Shown one piece after another: positions 26,093 to 34,578 of a stretch of 64,000 bases of DNA. The notes below the pieces were generated by a model that searched no databases, was not told the DNA's origin, and saw nothing but the letters and a program-made list of their open reading frames with translations. Location: positions 1 through 64,000 of the forward strand of contig JAEXRH010000013.1 of NCBI GenBank assembly GCA_023438065.1, in the 5' to 3' direction. The translations under genes were made by a program, and so were the position numbers. How positions within the stretch are numbered: the first letter of the stretch is position 1; every line of letters begins with the position of its first letter. This stretch comes from Spirochaetota bacterium. GTDB taxonomy: Bacteria > Spirochaetota > Spirochaetia > Treponematales > Treponemataceae.

Positions 26093-27592
26093 TCAGCGCT
26101 TGAAGCGCATCGTCGAGACGGTCTGACCCTCGCGGATCACGTCGAACCAGATTTCCTTCGCGGAGCGGTCGGAAAGCCGCGAGAAGAACTCGGCGAGATT
26201 CGCGATATCCTTGTCGTTGACGCGGGTTATCACGTCGCCCGAACGGAGGCCCATGACGGCGGCGGGACTCTTCGCCTGCACGCCCGAGACGGCGATGCCT
26301 TTCTGCTTCGCGTCGAGCTTGAGCTGCTTGCGGATATCCTCGTTCAGGGCGAGCGGGATGAACCCGGGCCAGAGCTTCCCGGCGTCGGAGACGTTCGTCT
26401 CGTTGCGCTCGCCGATCTTTACCGAGATCTCCATGCTCTTGCCGTTCCGGACGATCCCGAATTTCGCGGTCTTTCCGCTTTCGAGGTCGCCGACGTCGCG
26501 CACGAGCTGGTCGACCGTCTTGACGTCCTTGCCGTTGAGGGACACCACGAAGTCGCCCGGGACGAGACCGGCTGCCTCGGCGGGAGATCCGATGAAGATC
26601 TGCGACGCGAGGGCGCCCTTCCTGCCCTCGAGCGAGAGCTCGGCGAGGGCGTTCTTGTCCACTTCCATGAGGGAAACGCCAAGCCAGCCGTACTTGATCT
26701 TCCCACCGGCGATGAAGTCGTCGATGGATTTTTTCACGTTATTGATCGGTATTGAAAATCCGAGTCCCTGCGAGCCGCCGGACTGCGAGGCGATCCAGGA
26801 GTTGATGCCGACGACCTCGCCCCGTATGTTGACGAGCGGGCCGCCCGAGTTTCCCTGATTGATGGCCGCGTCGGTCTGGATGAAATCGTTGATGTTCCCG
26901 TTCGGGCCGCCCGAGCGGCCGACGGCGCTCACGATGCCTTGCGTGACCGAGGCCATGTAGCCGAGGGGAGAGCCCACGGCGAACACGATGTCGCCGGTCT
27001 GCACGGCGTCGGAATCGCCGAGTTTCGCGACGGGGATGTCGTCCGCCGTCTCGAAGGACACGAGCGCGATATCCTTGCGCTCGTCGCCGCCGACGAGCTT
27101 GCCCTTGTACGAGCGATTGTCCGAGAGCTTCACCTCGATCTCGGTCGAGCTGCCCGCGACGTGCTGGTTCGTCAGCACGTAATAGACGTTACCCGTCTTC
27201 TTGACGATGACGCCCGAACCGAGGCCTTCCGACTTGTACTCGCGTTTCGGGGCGTCCTTGTCGTCGCCCTGATCGTTTCCCTGGCCCGGCTGCCCGAAAA
27301 AGAACCACGGAAAGGGATCGGTCGGGCCGCCCTGCACGGTCTTGGTCTCGACGACGTCGAGGGTCACTACGGACGGCAGGATCAGGGCGGAGATGGCGCG
27401 ATTGGCCTTCTGCATACCCTCGAGGAAGCTTACCGTGTCGGCGGGAAGCTCGCTTGCCGCCCTGTTGTCGGCGAACGCGATTTGCGCCGAGCCGGGAACG
27501 CGGGCGGTACAATAGACGACGAGCGAGAAAGAAAAAAGAGCGGCGAACGCCACGAGGGCGATTCTGCCGGTTTTCTTGGTCAAAAGCTTCAT
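26093..27592 (-). CDS. htrA: HtrA/DegP-type serine protease with two PDZ domains
   Basis: A 499-residue periplasmic quality-control protease and chaperone. A hydrophobic N-terminal anchor or signal (about 11-30) is followed by a trypsin-like domain with triad H144 (NQHVAG), D174 (KDIALV) and S249 (GNSGGPL), then two PDZ domains (about 315-405 and 415-495, the second with a GLRSGDVITRVN loop). A Gln/Gly/Asp-rich loop before the protease core (95-118) resembles the LA loop. ATG 27592 has GGAGG 7 bases upstream; an in-frame start at 27619 is rejected because it overlaps the -10 region. Confidence 0.93.
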   Translation of the reverse strand: MKLLTKKTGRIALVAFAALFSFSLVVYCTARVPGSAQIAFADNRAASELPADTVSFLEGMQKANRAISALILPSVVTLDVVETKTVQGGPTDPFPWFFFGQPGQGNDQGDDKDAPKREYKSEGLGSGVIVKKTGNVYYVLTNQHVAGSSTEIEVKLSDNRSYKGKLVGGDERKDIALVSFETADDIPVAKLGDSDAVQTGDIVFAVGSPLGYMASVTQGIVSAVGRSGGPNGNINDFIQTDAAINQGNSGGPLVNIRGEVVGINSWIASQSGGSQGLGFSIPINNVKKSIDDFIAGGKIKYGWLGVSLMEVDKNALAELSLEGRKGALASQIFIGSPAEAAGLVPGDFVVSLNGKDVKTVDQLVRDVGDLESGKTAKFGIVRNGKSMEISVKIGERNETNVSDAGKLWPGFIPLALNEDIRKQLKLDAKQKGIAVSGVQAKSPAAVMGLRSGDVITRVNDKDIANLAEFFSRLSDRSAKEIWFDVIREGQTVSTMRFKR

Positions 27593-27622
27593 GGAAAACC
27601 TCCGCAATGTTTGACGCATTCA

Positions 27623-27651
27623 AATGTACTGATAAAACGCTGTCCGGCCAA
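27623..27651 (-). promoter_or_regulatory. Candidate htrA promoter
   Basis: TTGGCC (27646-27651), 17-base spacer and TACATT (27623-27628) on the minus strand. No CIRCE-type heat-shock operator is visible. Confidence 0.45.
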
Positions 27652-27671
27652 AGACGGTTACACCGTTTCGC

Positions 27672-28433
27672 TCACTCCTCGCCGGGAGCGAGCGCCGTGA
27701 GGATCTCGGTATGGTCGGGGAAAACCGCGACCGTGTGCTCCATGTGCGCGGAAGGAAGGCCGTCGGCGGTGACGACGGTCCATCCGTCGTCGAGGACGTC
27801 AACCTCGTCGGTGCCGAGGTTGATCATCGGCTCGATCGCGAGCACCATCCCCGGCACGATGCGCGGATTGGGTCCCCGTTCGGGCACGTTCGGGATCTGC
27901 GGGTCCTCGTGGACCGAAAGGCCGACGCCATGGCCGCAATACTCGTAGACGACGCCGAAACCCGCCTTCGTCGCGAGGTCGTACACGGCGCGGGAGATGT
28001 CGGCTATGCGGTTCCCCGCGCGGCACGCGGCGATTCCCGCCTCGAGACAGCGCCCCGTCACGTCGAGAAGCTCTCGTTCCCGCTGCCCGACGTTCCCGAC
28101 GGCCACGGTGACCGCCGAGTCGCTTATGTAACCCGCGAGGTCGATTCCGATATCGAGCGACACGAGGTCGCCGTCCCTGATCACGCGGGACCGGGACGGT
28201 ATGCCGTGAATGACCTCGTTGTTGATCGAGATGCACGCGGCGCCGGGGAATTTCTCGGCGTACCATGCGGGTTTTCCCCCCGCCTTTTTGATGAAGTCCA
28301 CGCAAAACGCGTCGAGGTCCCCGGTGGTCACCCCTTCGCGAACGAGGGGCACGAGCGCGCGGTAGAGCCGCGCGAGAGTCTTGCAGGATTCACGTATCCC
28401 GTTTATCTGCTTTTCGTTCTTGATCCTGATCAT
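27672..28433 (-). CDS. map: Methionine aminopeptidase type I
   Basis: A 253-residue dimetal enzyme that removes the initiator Met from nascent proteins. The metal-ligand regions are present: DIGIDLAGYISDSA (two Asp), GHGVGLSVHE (His), IEPMI (Glu) and the final Glu in HMEHTVAV. Size fits type I without an SH3-binding extension. AAGGAGAG precedes ATG 28433. It is downstream of the J-domain gene on the same strand with a gap of about 50 bases. Confidence 0.94.
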   Translation of the reverse strand: MIRIKNEKQINGIRESCKTLARLYRALVPLVREGVTTGDLDAFCVDFIKKAGGKPAWYAEKFPGAACISINNEVIHGIPSRSRVIRDGDLVSLDIGIDLAGYISDSAVTVAVGNVGQRERELLDVTGRCLEAGIAACRAGNRIADISRAVYDLATKAGFGVVYEYCGHGVGLSVHEDPQIPNVPERGPNPRIVPGMVLAIEPMINLGTDEVDVLDDGWTVVTADGLPSAHMEHTVAVFPDHTEILTALAPGEE

Positions 28434-28485
28434 AGTCTCTCCTTGTCAGGCGATTACCCGCCCTTTCGATCGCGCTTCGGAACCC

Positions 28486-29301
28486 CTAGACCCCGAGGCG
28501 ACGCTTGAGATCCCTTACGCCCGTGAGCTTCGCGTCGAGCCGGAGCGCCTCCTCGAGACAAAGCCTCGCCGTAAGGTCGTCCCCTATCCGTTCGTACGCC
28601 TGCGCCATGATCCTGAGGGTCACGGCGTCGTCGCGCTTGCCGAAGCCGAGCTCGAGCGCTTCCTCGAGCGAGTCGATGAGGAGCTCGTCGTCCACCGAGC
28701 CCGAAAGCTTTCCCTTGACGATATCGCGCGCGAGGGCGACGACCTCGGGGAAGAAATGCCGGAAATAGGGCTTTTCGCGCTCGAGCCGGATCACCTGCGC
28801 GAGAAGCCGGAAGGACTCGTAGAACTCGCCCCGGAAGGAAAGTTCCTCGGCGAGGATGAAGCCGCAATCCATGAAGTCCTCGCGACCGAAGAACGAGGAA
28901 AGGCTGAACCCTCCGGCGCCCGCGCGCCGCGAGAGGTACTCCGCGCACGCTTCGTCCTCGAGACCGTGCAAAAGGTCGAAAAACACGAGCTTCGCCCGGC
29001 TTTCCGCGTCCTCGCGCGCCATGAGCCACAGACGGTAATTGAAGCCGCTTTCCGACTCCACGCCCTCCGCGTAACGCCTGAACTGAACCCATACCGCGTC
29101 GAACTCCGCGCGTCGGGCGGGATCGGAAAGGGTTTCATACGCCCGGATCAAGTCCCGCATGCGGGCGTCCGTGTCGCCCCCCGAGGCCTGGTTGGCGGGT
29201 ATATCGGGATGAAGGGCCTTCGCTCGCTGCCTGAAAGCCCGCTTTATCTCGGCGGCCGATGCGGACGGCTTGACGCCGAGTACGCGATAACAGTCTTCCA
29301 C
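28486..29301 (-). CDS. J-domain protein (DnaJ-like type III)
   Basis: A 271-residue protein with an N-terminal J domain (about 1-65, CYRVLGV, helix II KRAFRQRAKALHPDI with the HPD motif, and YETLSDPARRAEFD). There is no Gly/Phe region, zinc finger or DnaJ C-terminal domain. Residues 70-271 form a helical, TPR-like region. It should stimulate an Hsp70 ATPase for a particular client. Start is GTG with little Shine-Dalgarno. It sits between the unknown 136-residue gene and map in one probable operon. Confidence 0.85.
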   Translation of the reverse strand: MEDCYRVLGVKPSASAAEIKRAFRQRAKALHPDIPANQASGGDTDARMRDLIRAYETLSDPARRAEFDAVWVQFRRYAEGVESESGFNYRLWLMAREDAESRAKLVFFDLLHGLEDEACAEYLSRRAGAGGFSLSSFFGREDFMDCGFILAEELSFRGEFYESFRLLAQVIRLEREKPYFRHFFPEVVALARDIVKGKLSGSVDDELLIDSLEEALELGFGKRDDAVTLRIMAQAYERIGDDLTARLCLEEALRLDAKLTGVRDLKRRLGV

Positions 29302-29320
29302 GTCAGTGACTTCTTATCCG

Positions 29321-29731
29321 TCAACCGATCTTGGATCCGACCCAGGCCGCGTGATCCGCGCTCCTGACGACGTCGAAATAGTCGATCTTTATGCCTTCCG
29401 ACTCCATCGCGTCCATGAGCCGCGCGCACGCGCCCTGGGAGCGAAGTCCGGCCTTTATGACGAGGGCGCACCCCTTTTTGCCGGTAATGGTTCCGGACGA
29501 AGCAAGGCATTCCCGAACGCGATCGGGAATCTTCGCCGAGAATCCCGACGGGGATTTGACGACGACGGCGACATACTCGAACGGAGTGAGACGAACGCCG
29601 GTGCCAAGATCGTTGCCGTCCACGAAATCGACGCGGTTTCCCCGCGACTCGGACGCGGCCATGAGTTTTTTGAGGATTGCTTGAGCCTTCCTGTCCCGAG
29701 GGGAGCAGAATGAGACGAGTGCGACATGCAT
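29321..29731 (-). CDS. Conserved-looking alpha/beta protein, unknown function
   Basis: A 136-residue soluble protein. It starts with a Rossmann-like strand and helix (MHVALVSFCSPRDRKAQAI), then FEYVAVVVKSPSG and a KGCALVIKAGLRSQGACARL segment, resembling the flavodoxin-like or NADPH-dependent reductase fold. The Gly/Ser loop normally holding FMN phosphate is weak, so cofactor binding is uncertain. AAGGGAG precedes ATG 29731. It is the first gene of a likely operon with the J-domain gene and map. Confidence 0.65.
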   Translation of the reverse strand: MHVALVSFCSPRDRKAQAILKKLMAASESRGNRVDFVDGNDLGTGVRLTPFEYVAVVVKSPSGFSAKIPDRVRECLASSGTITGKKGCALVIKAGLRSQGACARLMDAMESEGIKIDYFDVVRSADHAAWVGSKIG

Positions 29732-29786
29732 GGGTTCGATCTCCCTTCACGAAACGCGCCGGAAGCGGGGCGCTTCGTTGCCCGAC

Positions 29787-29815
29787 AGTATAGCCATTGA
29801 AAACCGTCTTCGCAA
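29787..29815 (-). promoter_or_regulatory. Promoter of the 29321-29731 / J-domain / map operon
   Basis: TTGCGA (29810-29815), 17-base spacer and TATACT (29787-29792) on the minus strand. Confidence 0.55.
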
Positions 29816-29840
29816 CCTGTCGGATTCGCGGTGAAGACGA

Positions 29841-29862
29841 GAAAGCCCCGCGTCGGGCTTTC
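29841..29862 (-). terminator. Hairpin downstream of secG
   Basis: GAAAGCCC (29841-29848) pairs with GGGCTTTC (29855-29862), loop of 6 bases. No long T-tract follows. The rest of the 264-base gap 29732-29995 holds the next promoter and nothing else I recognise. Confidence 0.4.
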
Positions 29863-29995
29863 CGAACGCGAGGCTGACCAGGGCGCGATGCGGGCTACGG
29901 GCGCTCACGCGATTGAAACCGCCTTGAGCGCCTCCCCCTCATGCCCGACGACGCGGACAAGAAGAGGCTCCCGGATATGTGTGAAGGATGCGGTA

Positions 29996-30388
29996 TTACT
30001 GCGCGGGAGCTTCGGCCGCGGGTGCTTCGGCAGCAGGTGCCTCGGCGCCTGCGTCCGGAGCGACGGCATCGGCGGGCTTCTCGTCGGAGTTCCACCACTC
30101 GCTTGCGGCGGCACCCTGCTCGATGCGGGCGGCTTCCTCGATTCCCTTGCTGTCGGGAGACTTGTTGATGAAGGCAAGGAAGAACGCGGTAATGAAGAAA
30201 AGGCCGACCATCACGTAGGTAGCCTTGGTAAGCACGCTGGCAGAGCGGGATCCGAAGGCGGAATTACTGCCGCCGGCGAAAAGGCCGCCAAGACCGCCGC
30301 CATCCTCGTTCTGGAGGAGAACCAGGGAAACAATGAGGACACACACGATTACGAACACTACCAGCAATACGATACCAATAATACCCAT
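29996..30388 (-). CDS. secG: Preprotein translocase subunit SecG
   Basis: A 130-residue inner-membrane subunit of SecYEG. TM1 spans about residues 2-26, followed by the conserved cytoplasmic loop QNEDGGGLGGLFAGGSNSAFGSR and TM2 (about 54-74), seen in two parts here (QNEDGGGLGGLF, SNSAFGSR). A long Ala/Glu/Pro tail with AEAPA repeats is unusual in SecG. ATG 30388 has GGAG 8 bases upstream; the longer frame to 30439 adds no recognisable sequence. It follows tpiA, separated by a hairpin. Confidence 0.92.
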   Translation of the reverse strand: MGIIGIVLLVVFVIVCVLIVSLVLLQNEDGGGLGGLFAGGSNSAFGSRSASVLTKATYVMVGLFFITAFFLAFINKSPDSKGIEEAARIEQGAAASEWWNSDEKPADAVAPDAGAEAPAAEAPAAEAPAQ

Positions 30389-30451
30389 TATATAACTCCA
30401 ACGAAAAAAATCAGCACCACTATACCCCAAAGCGCCCACTTATGCAAGGGG

Positions 30452-30482
30452 AAACGGGGGAGACGAAAGGTCCTCCCCGTTT
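30452..30482 (-). terminator. Hairpin between tpiA and secG
   Basis: AAACGGGGGAG pairs with CTCCCCGTTT (one bulged G). The T-run is short, so it may only attenuate readthrough from tpiA into secG. Confidence 0.35.
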
Positions 30483-30494
30483 TACGAACGTCGC

Positions 30495-31244
30495 TTACTT
30501 GCAGAGCGCGATCGGCTTGAAGAGGTCGGCCTTGAGCGCGGCGCCGCCGATGAGTCCGCCGTCGATGTTCTCCTTCGCGAGGAGGGCCTGGGCGTTCTCG
30601 GCCTTCATCGAGCCACCGTACTGGATGATGATCTCGTCGGCCGCGGCCTTGCCGTACAGGTCGGCGATGACCTTGCGGATGAAGGCATGGATGGCGTCCG
30701 CGTCCTCGGGGGTCGCGGTCTTGCCGGTACCGATCGCCCAGACGGGCTCGTAGGCGATAGTGACCTTCTTGAGGTCGGCGGCGGAGACGCCCGCGAGACC
30801 GAGCTTCGTCTGGTCCTCGCACACCTTCTCGGCCTTGCCGGCCTCGCGCTCCTCGAGGAGCTCGCCGACGCAAAGAATGACCTCGAAGCCGTGCTGAAGG
30901 GCGAGCTTGACCTTCTTGTTGATCATGGCGTCGTCTTCTTTATAAATGTGACGGCGCTCGGAGTGACCGAGGATGATGAACTGGACGCCGAGGTCCTTGA
31001 GCTGGAGGACGGACACCTCGCCGGTGTGGGCGCCCTGCTCGTCGGTGCTCACGTTCTGGGCGCCGAGGAGGATATTGGTTCCCTTGACGACCTTCGAAAC
31101 CGCGTCGAGCGAGGTGAAGGAGGGGGCGATACCATACTTGTTCGGGCCATCCTTGAGCTCCTTGACGAGCTCGGTCGCGAGGGCGACGGCCTCGGAGGTG
31201 GTCTTGTGCATCTTCCAGTTACCGGCGATGAAATATTTCCGCAT
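30495..31244 (-). CDS. tpiA: Triosephosphate isomerase
   Basis: A 249-residue TIM-barrel enzyme interconverting dihydroxyacetone phosphate and glyceraldehyde 3-phosphate. N-terminal FIAGNWKMHKT carries the catalytic Lys, ILGHSERRH the His, and AYEPVWAIGTGKTATPE the catalytic Glu and flexible loop 6. IIQYGGSMK closes the phosphate site. ATG 31244 has AAGGAG 7 bases upstream; a frame extension to 31289 is not supported. Confidence 0.97.
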   Translation of the reverse strand: MRKYFIAGNWKMHKTTSEAVALATELVKELKDGPNKYGIAPSFTSLDAVSKVVKGTNILLGAQNVSTDEQGAHTGEVSVLQLKDLGVQFIILGHSERRHIYKEDDAMINKKVKLALQHGFEVILCVGELLEEREAGKAEKVCEDQTKLGLAGVSAADLKKVTIAYEPVWAIGTGKTATPEDADAIHAFIRKVIADLYGKAAADEIIIQYGGSMKAENAQALLAKENIDGGLIGGAALKADLFKPIALCK

Positions 31245-31279
31245 AGAAAACTCCTTATAGACGTGAATGAATTGGTCTG

Positions 31280-31308
31280 ATAGTAGCAAATTTGACCGAA
31301 TGGTTCAA
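31280..31308 (-). promoter_or_regulatory. tpiA promoter
   Basis: TTGAAC (31303-31308), 17-base spacer and TACTAT (31280-31285) on the minus strand. Confidence 0.6.
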
Positions 31309-31325
31309 TCTGCCGATGAATAAAC

Positions 31326-31354
31326 TTGCTCGACTGATCTTTTGACGGTAAACT
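31326..31354 (+). promoter_or_regulatory. Candidate promoter of the acyltransferase gene
   Basis: TTGCTC (31326-31331), 17-base spacer and TAAACT (31349-31354), 24 bases before ATG 31379. Confidence 0.4.
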
Positions 31355-31378
31355 GTCATATACGGAACCAAAAAAGAA

Positions 31379-32632
31379 ATGGCAGACAAGTTGCGCATCC
31401 AGACACATGCTTGGTTCAATACCTTGATAAAGTGTACGGTAGGGCTCATCCTCCGGGGAAAATACGACCTCCACGCGGAAAATCGCGAAATTCTCGACGC
31501 GATCAAGCCCCCCTACCTCCTTCTCCCCACGCACGCGAATCTCTGGGATCCCTTTTTTCTCAATTACTTCGTCCCCCATCCGATCTTCTTCGTCACGAGC
31601 GACGCCCTGTTCAGGAACCGTTTCATATCCTACTGGATCAGGCAGTTCGGTTGCATCCCGAAAAGCCAGGCGATCCCGGACATCGAGACGATCAGGAACG
31701 TCATGGCCGTCATCAAACGGGGCGACGTCCTGTGCATCTACCCCGAGGGGATGCAGACCTGGGACGGCTCGACCTTGCCGCTCAACTCGAATATCCCCCG
31801 GCTCATCAAGCTCCTCAAGGTTCCGGTGATCCGGGTCATCTCTCACGGGGCGTTTTCGACCCGTCCCCGGTGGAGCCGGAATATCAGGCAGGGGCGCGTC
31901 ACGCTCGACTTCAAGCTCATACTCTCCGCCGGGCAGGTCCGCGCGCTCTCGACGGAACGCGTCGACGAAACGATCCGGACGGAACTCGCCTACGATGAAT
32001 GGGAATGGCTTTCGCGGTCGCATCGGTATTTCAACAACTTCTTCGGCGCCCAGGGCATGGAAAAGGTTCTCTACGGATGCCCGTCCTGCGGCGCGATGGG
32101 TTCGATCAGGGGCACGCTCAACATGGTTCGCTGCGGGCGGTGCGGCTTTCACGCGCGGTTCAACAACAAGGGTCGCTTCGTCAATTCCCGTTCGCGCGCG
32201 GTCCCCGCGAACCTCCGCGAATGGAACGACCAGCAACGCGAGACCCTCGAACAAAGGCTTCTCGCCGCGATCGCGGATCCGGCCCGGCGCGACGGGCCGC
32301 TCATGTTCGCCAACGTCCGCGCCTTCACGGGCTATCGCGTCAACCCGATGAAAAAGCACGGGAAAGGATCCATCACGCTTCACGCAAACCGGCTCGTCTT
32401 TACCCCGAATAGAGCCAATGTCGCGCGCCTCGAATTCCCGGTCGAGAGGATCGACGGGATCACGATTCTCCGAAGGCATATCGAGTTCTATTTCGACAAA
32501 ACCCTCTATCGTTTCCGTTTTCTCTCCAAATACGGCTCGAGCCTCAAGTGGCACGCCGCGATCGGCGTCGTCCGGGAGCAGTGCGCCGAACGAAGGGATA
32601 CGGTCGTTCAGGAATCCCTGTCGTCGCGGTAG
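31379..32632 (+). CDS. PlsC-like acyltransferase with zinc ribbon and a C-terminal GRAM/PH-like domain
   Basis: A 417-residue protein. The glycerolipid acyltransferase motifs are H52-x4-D57 (THANLWD) and IYPEGMQTWDG near 120-130. Residues 230-260 add a zinc ribbon with two Cys pairs (CPSCG and CGRCG). The C-terminal part (about 315-400, SITLHANRLVF, FPVERIDGITILRR, IEFYFDKTLYRFRF) looks like a GRAM/PH-type beta-barrel. It should acylate lysophosphatidate or a related lipid; the extra domains may direct it to membranes. Such domain order is unusual for a housekeeping PlsC. It diverges from tpiA. Confidence 0.78.
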   Translation: MADKLRIQTHAWFNTLIKCTVGLILRGKYDLHAENREILDAIKPPYLLLPTHANLWDPFFLNYFVPHPIFFVTSDALFRNRFISYWIRQFGCIPKSQAIPDIETIRNVMAVIKRGDVLCIYPEGMQTWDGSTLPLNSNIPRLIKLLKVPVIRVISHGAFSTRPRWSRNIRQGRVTLDFKLILSAGQVRALSTERVDETIRTELAYDEWEWLSRSHRYFNNFFGAQGMEKVLYGCPSCGAMGSIRGTLNMVRCGRCGFHARFNNKGRFVNSRSRAVPANLREWNDQQRETLEQRLLAAIADPARRDGPLMFANVRAFTGYRVNPMKKHGKGSITLHANRLVFTPNRANVARLEFPVERIDGITILRRHIEFYFDKTLYRFRFLSKYGSSLKWHAAIGVVREQCAERRDTVVQESLSSR

Positions 32633-32653
32633 GGCGTCCGACGCCACCGCCCG

Positions 32654-33319
32654 TCAATCAAGCCCGTCAATCGACCGCCTGATTCCGGCGCAGCGCGCGA
32701 GTTGGGACTCATCAAGGTGAGTGGCAAGCGCTTCGTATTCGGCTGACTGAAGGCGGAGGATCTCGAGCCGATCCTCGAGCGTGCGAAGCGATACCGAAAG
32801 CTCCACGCCGTCGAGAGATATGCCCCGGTCGGCGCAGGCGGCGATGACGGCGACCGCCTCGAGGGGAGAAAAACGCCCGGTTTTGAGCCAGCGATCCCTG
32901 ATGCCGCCGATCCCGCCCGTCTCGTGGCCGACCGCGGCGAGCAGCGCGTCGAGCCGGTCCCGCACGTAGCCCTTCTTGATCTCCCTGACGCGCGAATCGA
33001 GAATGCCGTCGCGGATCTTTCCGCTGAAAAAGGCGCGGGTTTCCGACCGGAGCGGAAAGTCAAACTTCCTCACGCAGGAGGAGCCGACGAGCATCCGGCC
33101 GCCGGTAATCGCGTTCTCGATCTCGAACTGCCAGCGGAGCTTCTCGTGGAGGCAAAGCTCGCAGGAAGGAAGCTCGTCCGCCTCGATGCCCGGGCGATAG
33201 TTGTCGATCACCCGGTCGTTCACCCGCCATTCCTTCCGGGCCTCGTCGAAGTCCCCGCTTCCCGAGCTGAAACGCATGAGGTTTTCCGTCGCCTTTTCTA
33301 GCCAGTGCTTTCCCGCCAT
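32654..33319 (-). CDS. Cysteine-motif protein of unknown function
   Basis: A 221-residue soluble protein. A CELC motif (about residues 53-56) and GSSCVRKFDF (about 79-88) could bind one zinc, as in small treble-clef fingers. Between them lies LRWQFEIENAITGGRML. The rest is helical and charged. ATG 33319 has no strong ribosome site. It follows the radical SAM gene on the same strand with a 54-base gap and could be co-transcribed, so a link to that enzyme is possible but unproven. Family not recognised. Confidence 0.6.
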   Translation of the reverse strand: MAGKHWLEKATENLMRFSSGSGDFDEARKEWRVNDRVIDNYRPGIEADELPSCELCLHEKLRWQFEIENAITGGRMLVGSSCVRKFDFPLRSETRAFFSGKIRDGILDSRVREIKKGYVRDRLDALLAAVGHETGGIGGIRDRWLKTGRFSPLEAVAVIAACADRGISLDGVELSVSLRTLEDRLEILRLQSAEYEALATHLDESQLARCAGIRRSIDGLD

Positions 33320-33373
33320 TATCCGTCAGTCAGCCTTCGTTGCCCTACGTCGGTCGATCGCCCGGGCGAACGC

Positions 33374-34474
33374 TCACGATGACCCCTCGCGCGAAACGAG
33401 ACTTTTGGCCCACTCGCGCCGGTTCCAGAGCGCGCAACCGCCCGAGGTTTCGGCGAGCTCCGCGTGATGGTCCCGTATCCTCGCGAGAAGCGGGGACTTG
33501 AGGGCGTCCGCGAGCGAGCCGTCCCGCACCGAGCTGTCCCCGAAGGGCGCGAAGGGGCAGGCCTCGAGGCCGCCGTCGGGCGCAAGATGGACGAAGCCCC
33601 GGCCCGAGGAGAGGCAGCCGCCGAATTTGTCCTCGTCGCCGGGAAAGGCGAGAAAGACCGCGCGATACCGCCCGCGGAGCCCTTCGAGCGCGGAAAGAAG
33701 CGTTTTGCGCTCGGCGGCGTCGATGCAGAGACCTTCGGTGCCGCCCGCGATCGGGGTGTATTCGTTATAGAAGAATATCCGCGCGCCCGAGCCGAGCAGT
33801 CCCTCGACGAAGCCGGGTGACGCGAGCTCGGCGACGTTTCCCTTCATGACGGTGAAGGACGCCCCGAAAAACACCCCGGCGCGTGAAAGGGCCGTGAAGG
33901 CGGAAAGGGCTCGTCCGTATACGCCCGACCCGCGCCTTCCGTCGGTACTTGCCTCGCCGCCCTCGACGCTGACGACCGGGATGACGTTTCGATGCCTCGA
34001 GAACGCCCGAGCCATGGCGTCGTCGATGAGGGTGCCGTTCGTGAAAACCGGGAACACGACGCCCGGATTCGCGCGCGCGATGGCGAAAACCTCGCGGGCG
34101 CGCACGAGCGGTTCCCCCCCGGCGACGAGCACGAAGGAAACCCCGAGGTCCGCCGCTTCGGATATGACGCGGGAAAGCCTTTCCCCGTCGAGCTCGCCCC
34201 CCCTCCCCTCGTCCCGTTCGCGGGTTTCCGAGGCGCGGGAATAGCAGCCGGCGCAATTGAGGTTACACCGGCGGGTGACGCTCGCGATGATGAAGGCGGG
34301 AACGGAAAGCCCGTTCGCGCGATGGCGCGACCGCGCGCGGGCGGCCTTTCCCTGCTTGAAGGCGACGCGCAAGAGCGCGAGCGCGCTCGCGGGACGGGAT
34401 GCGGCGACGAAAAGCGCGCGTCGAACGAGCGAGCGGATATCGGAATCCATCGAGGAGAGAAAAGGATCATTCAT
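33374..34474 (-). CDS. Orphan radical SAM protein (SPASM-like C-terminus)
   Basis: A 366-residue enzyme. The [4Fe-4S]-SAM motif is C70-x3-C74-x2-C77 (RRCNLNCAGCY) in an N-terminal radical SAM TIM-barrel, followed by VLVAGGEPL and VFTNGTLID typical of the fold. The C-terminal part has further cysteines in FGGCLSSGRG, LEACPFAPF and SGGCALW, resembling a SPASM/twitch auxiliary cluster domain. Such proteins modify peptides or act in cofactor synthesis, but no precursor peptide is visible nearby. ATG 34474 is preferred over GTG 34480 (AAGGAG spacing of 10 versus 4). Confidence 0.8.
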   Translation of the reverse strand: MNDPFLSSMDSDIRSLVRRALFVAASRPASALALLRVAFKQGKAARARSRHRANGLSVPAFIIASVTRRCNLNCAGCYSRASETRERDEGRGGELDGERLSRVISEAADLGVSFVLVAGGEPLVRAREVFAIARANPGVVFPVFTNGTLIDDAMARAFSRHRNVIPVVSVEGGEASTDGRRGSGVYGRALSAFTALSRAGVFFGASFTVMKGNVAELASPGFVEGLLGSGARIFFYNEYTPIAGGTEGLCIDAAERKTLLSALEGLRGRYRAVFLAFPGDEDKFGGCLSSGRGFVHLAPDGGLEACPFAPFGDSSVRDGSLADALKSPLLARIRDHHAELAETSGGCALWNRREWAKSLVSREGSS

Positions 34475-34542
34475 TGCCACGGAGCTCCTTACCGCTCACT
34501 ATAACACACGAGCCCGGCAGAATCGCACCATGGCAGCGAATT

Positions 34543-34577
34543 AAAAACGCGCCGGTTGCGTGTATGGGGAAGGCGCG
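34543..34577 (-). terminator. Terminator of the caspase operon
   Basis: CGCGCC/GGCGCG 6-bp stem with an 18-base loop, followed on the minus strand by TTTTTAA. It lies just after the caspase gene stop. Confidence 0.5.
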
Positions 34578-34578
34578 G

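Noticed and set aside
27565..27592. HtrA as a lipoprotein (Cys28 after VVY)
   Set aside because: Tyr at -1 does not fit a lipobox; treated as signal anchor.
29870..29995. Possible small RNA or tRNA after secG
   Set aside because: No cloverleaf, SRP or tmRNA motif could be found; only a simple hairpin.
31049..32647. 532-codon minus-strand frame over tpiA and the acyltransferase
   Set aside because: Composition is antisense-like and it crosses two real genes and a promoter.
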